From contig CABUVB010000133.1 of assembly GCA_902494815.1 (NCBI GenBank), positions 1 through 5,107 of the forward strand: a DNA stretch of 5,107 nucleotides, read 5' to 3'. Of the stretch, positions 5,085 to 5,107 are shown one piece after another. The translations under genes were made by a program, and so were the position numbers. The notes beneath the pieces are model-generated. The model had not been told where the DNA came from. It did no database searches and worked only from the letters and a program-made list of their open reading frames with translations. Source of the stretch: an uncultured Collinsella sp. (GTDB lineage Bacteria; Actinomycetota; Coriobacteriia; Coriobacteriales; Coriobacteriaceae). The stretch's first letter is position 1. Every line of letters starts with the position of its first letter.

Positions 5085-5107
5085 GAAGAGCACATTAAGT
5101 GCTCTTC
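5085..5107. repeat. Perfect 9-bp inverted repeat at the window edge
   Basis: GAAGAGCAC (5085-5093) and GTGCTCTTC (5099-5107) are separated by 5 nt. There is no T run on its minus-strand downstream side, so it is not a terminator for a minus-strand gene entering the window. What follows on the plus strand is outside the window. The stem may continue beyond the edge. It may be a terminator for a plus-strand transcript, an operator, or a hairpin in a longer ptsH leader. Confidence 0.6.

Noticed and set aside
4883..5098. 71-codon plus-strand open frame upstream of ptsH
   Set aside because: It overlaps the ptsH ribosome binding site and leader in antisense, begins at a TTG with no clear Shine-Dalgarno sequence, and resembles no known small protein.

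Overview
The window is a high-GC, tightly coded bacterial segment in which every supported gene lies on the minus strand. It is the core of the phosphoenolpyruvate:sugar phosphotransferase system (PTS) with two sugar-phosphate kinases behind it. In transcription order the genes are ptsH (HPr, 4617-4880), ptsI (Enzyme I, 2780-4489), a 1-phosphofructokinase-family kinase (1773-2705), a second kinase of the same family (651-1583), and the 5' part of a CCA-adding tRNA nucleotidyltransferase (1-486, cut by the window edge). The protein style, the high GC and the gene mix suggest an anaerobic Actinomycetota of the class Coriobacteriia (Collinsella-like). This is an impression from memory, not a tested assignment.

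Layout from high to low coordinates. 4881-5107 is the leader and upstream region of ptsH. It holds a probable -10 element, two mutually exclusive hairpins that control exposure of the ptsH ribosome binding site on paper, and a perfect 9-bp inverted repeat at the window edge. 4490-4616, between ptsH and ptsI, holds a likely intrinsic terminator or attenuator followed at once by a possible ptsI promoter. The 74-nt ptsI-kinase gap has a strong hairpin without a U tract, so ptsI and the first kinase are probably co-transcribed. The first kinase ends in a textbook terminator (1711-1743). The second kinase has its own likely -10 element and its own terminator (581-617), so it looks like a separate transcription unit. 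cca has a strong Shine-Dalgarno sequence of its own.

How the genes work together: Enzyme I takes phosphate from PEP and passes it through His188 to His15 of HPr, which supplies sugar-specific Enzyme II permeases encoded elsewhere. The kinases are of the type that phosphorylates the sugar phosphate produced by a fructose-type (or tagatose-type) PTS permease, feeding glycolysis and so renewing PEP. No Enzyme II permease and no regulator gene lies in the window.

The most notable points are these. Both kinases share departures from the family's signature motifs (GAGD is CAGD, and GGKG is NGKG). The two paralogues, equal in length and about half identical, differ from each other in the ATP loop and in the KPN motif. 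Enzyme I departs from its second family signature at two positions. The ptsH leader could act as an RNA switch. I see no CRISPR array, tRNA, rRNA, insertion sequence or clear horizontally acquired gene. The core is conserved metabolism and I do not claim a wholly new system.
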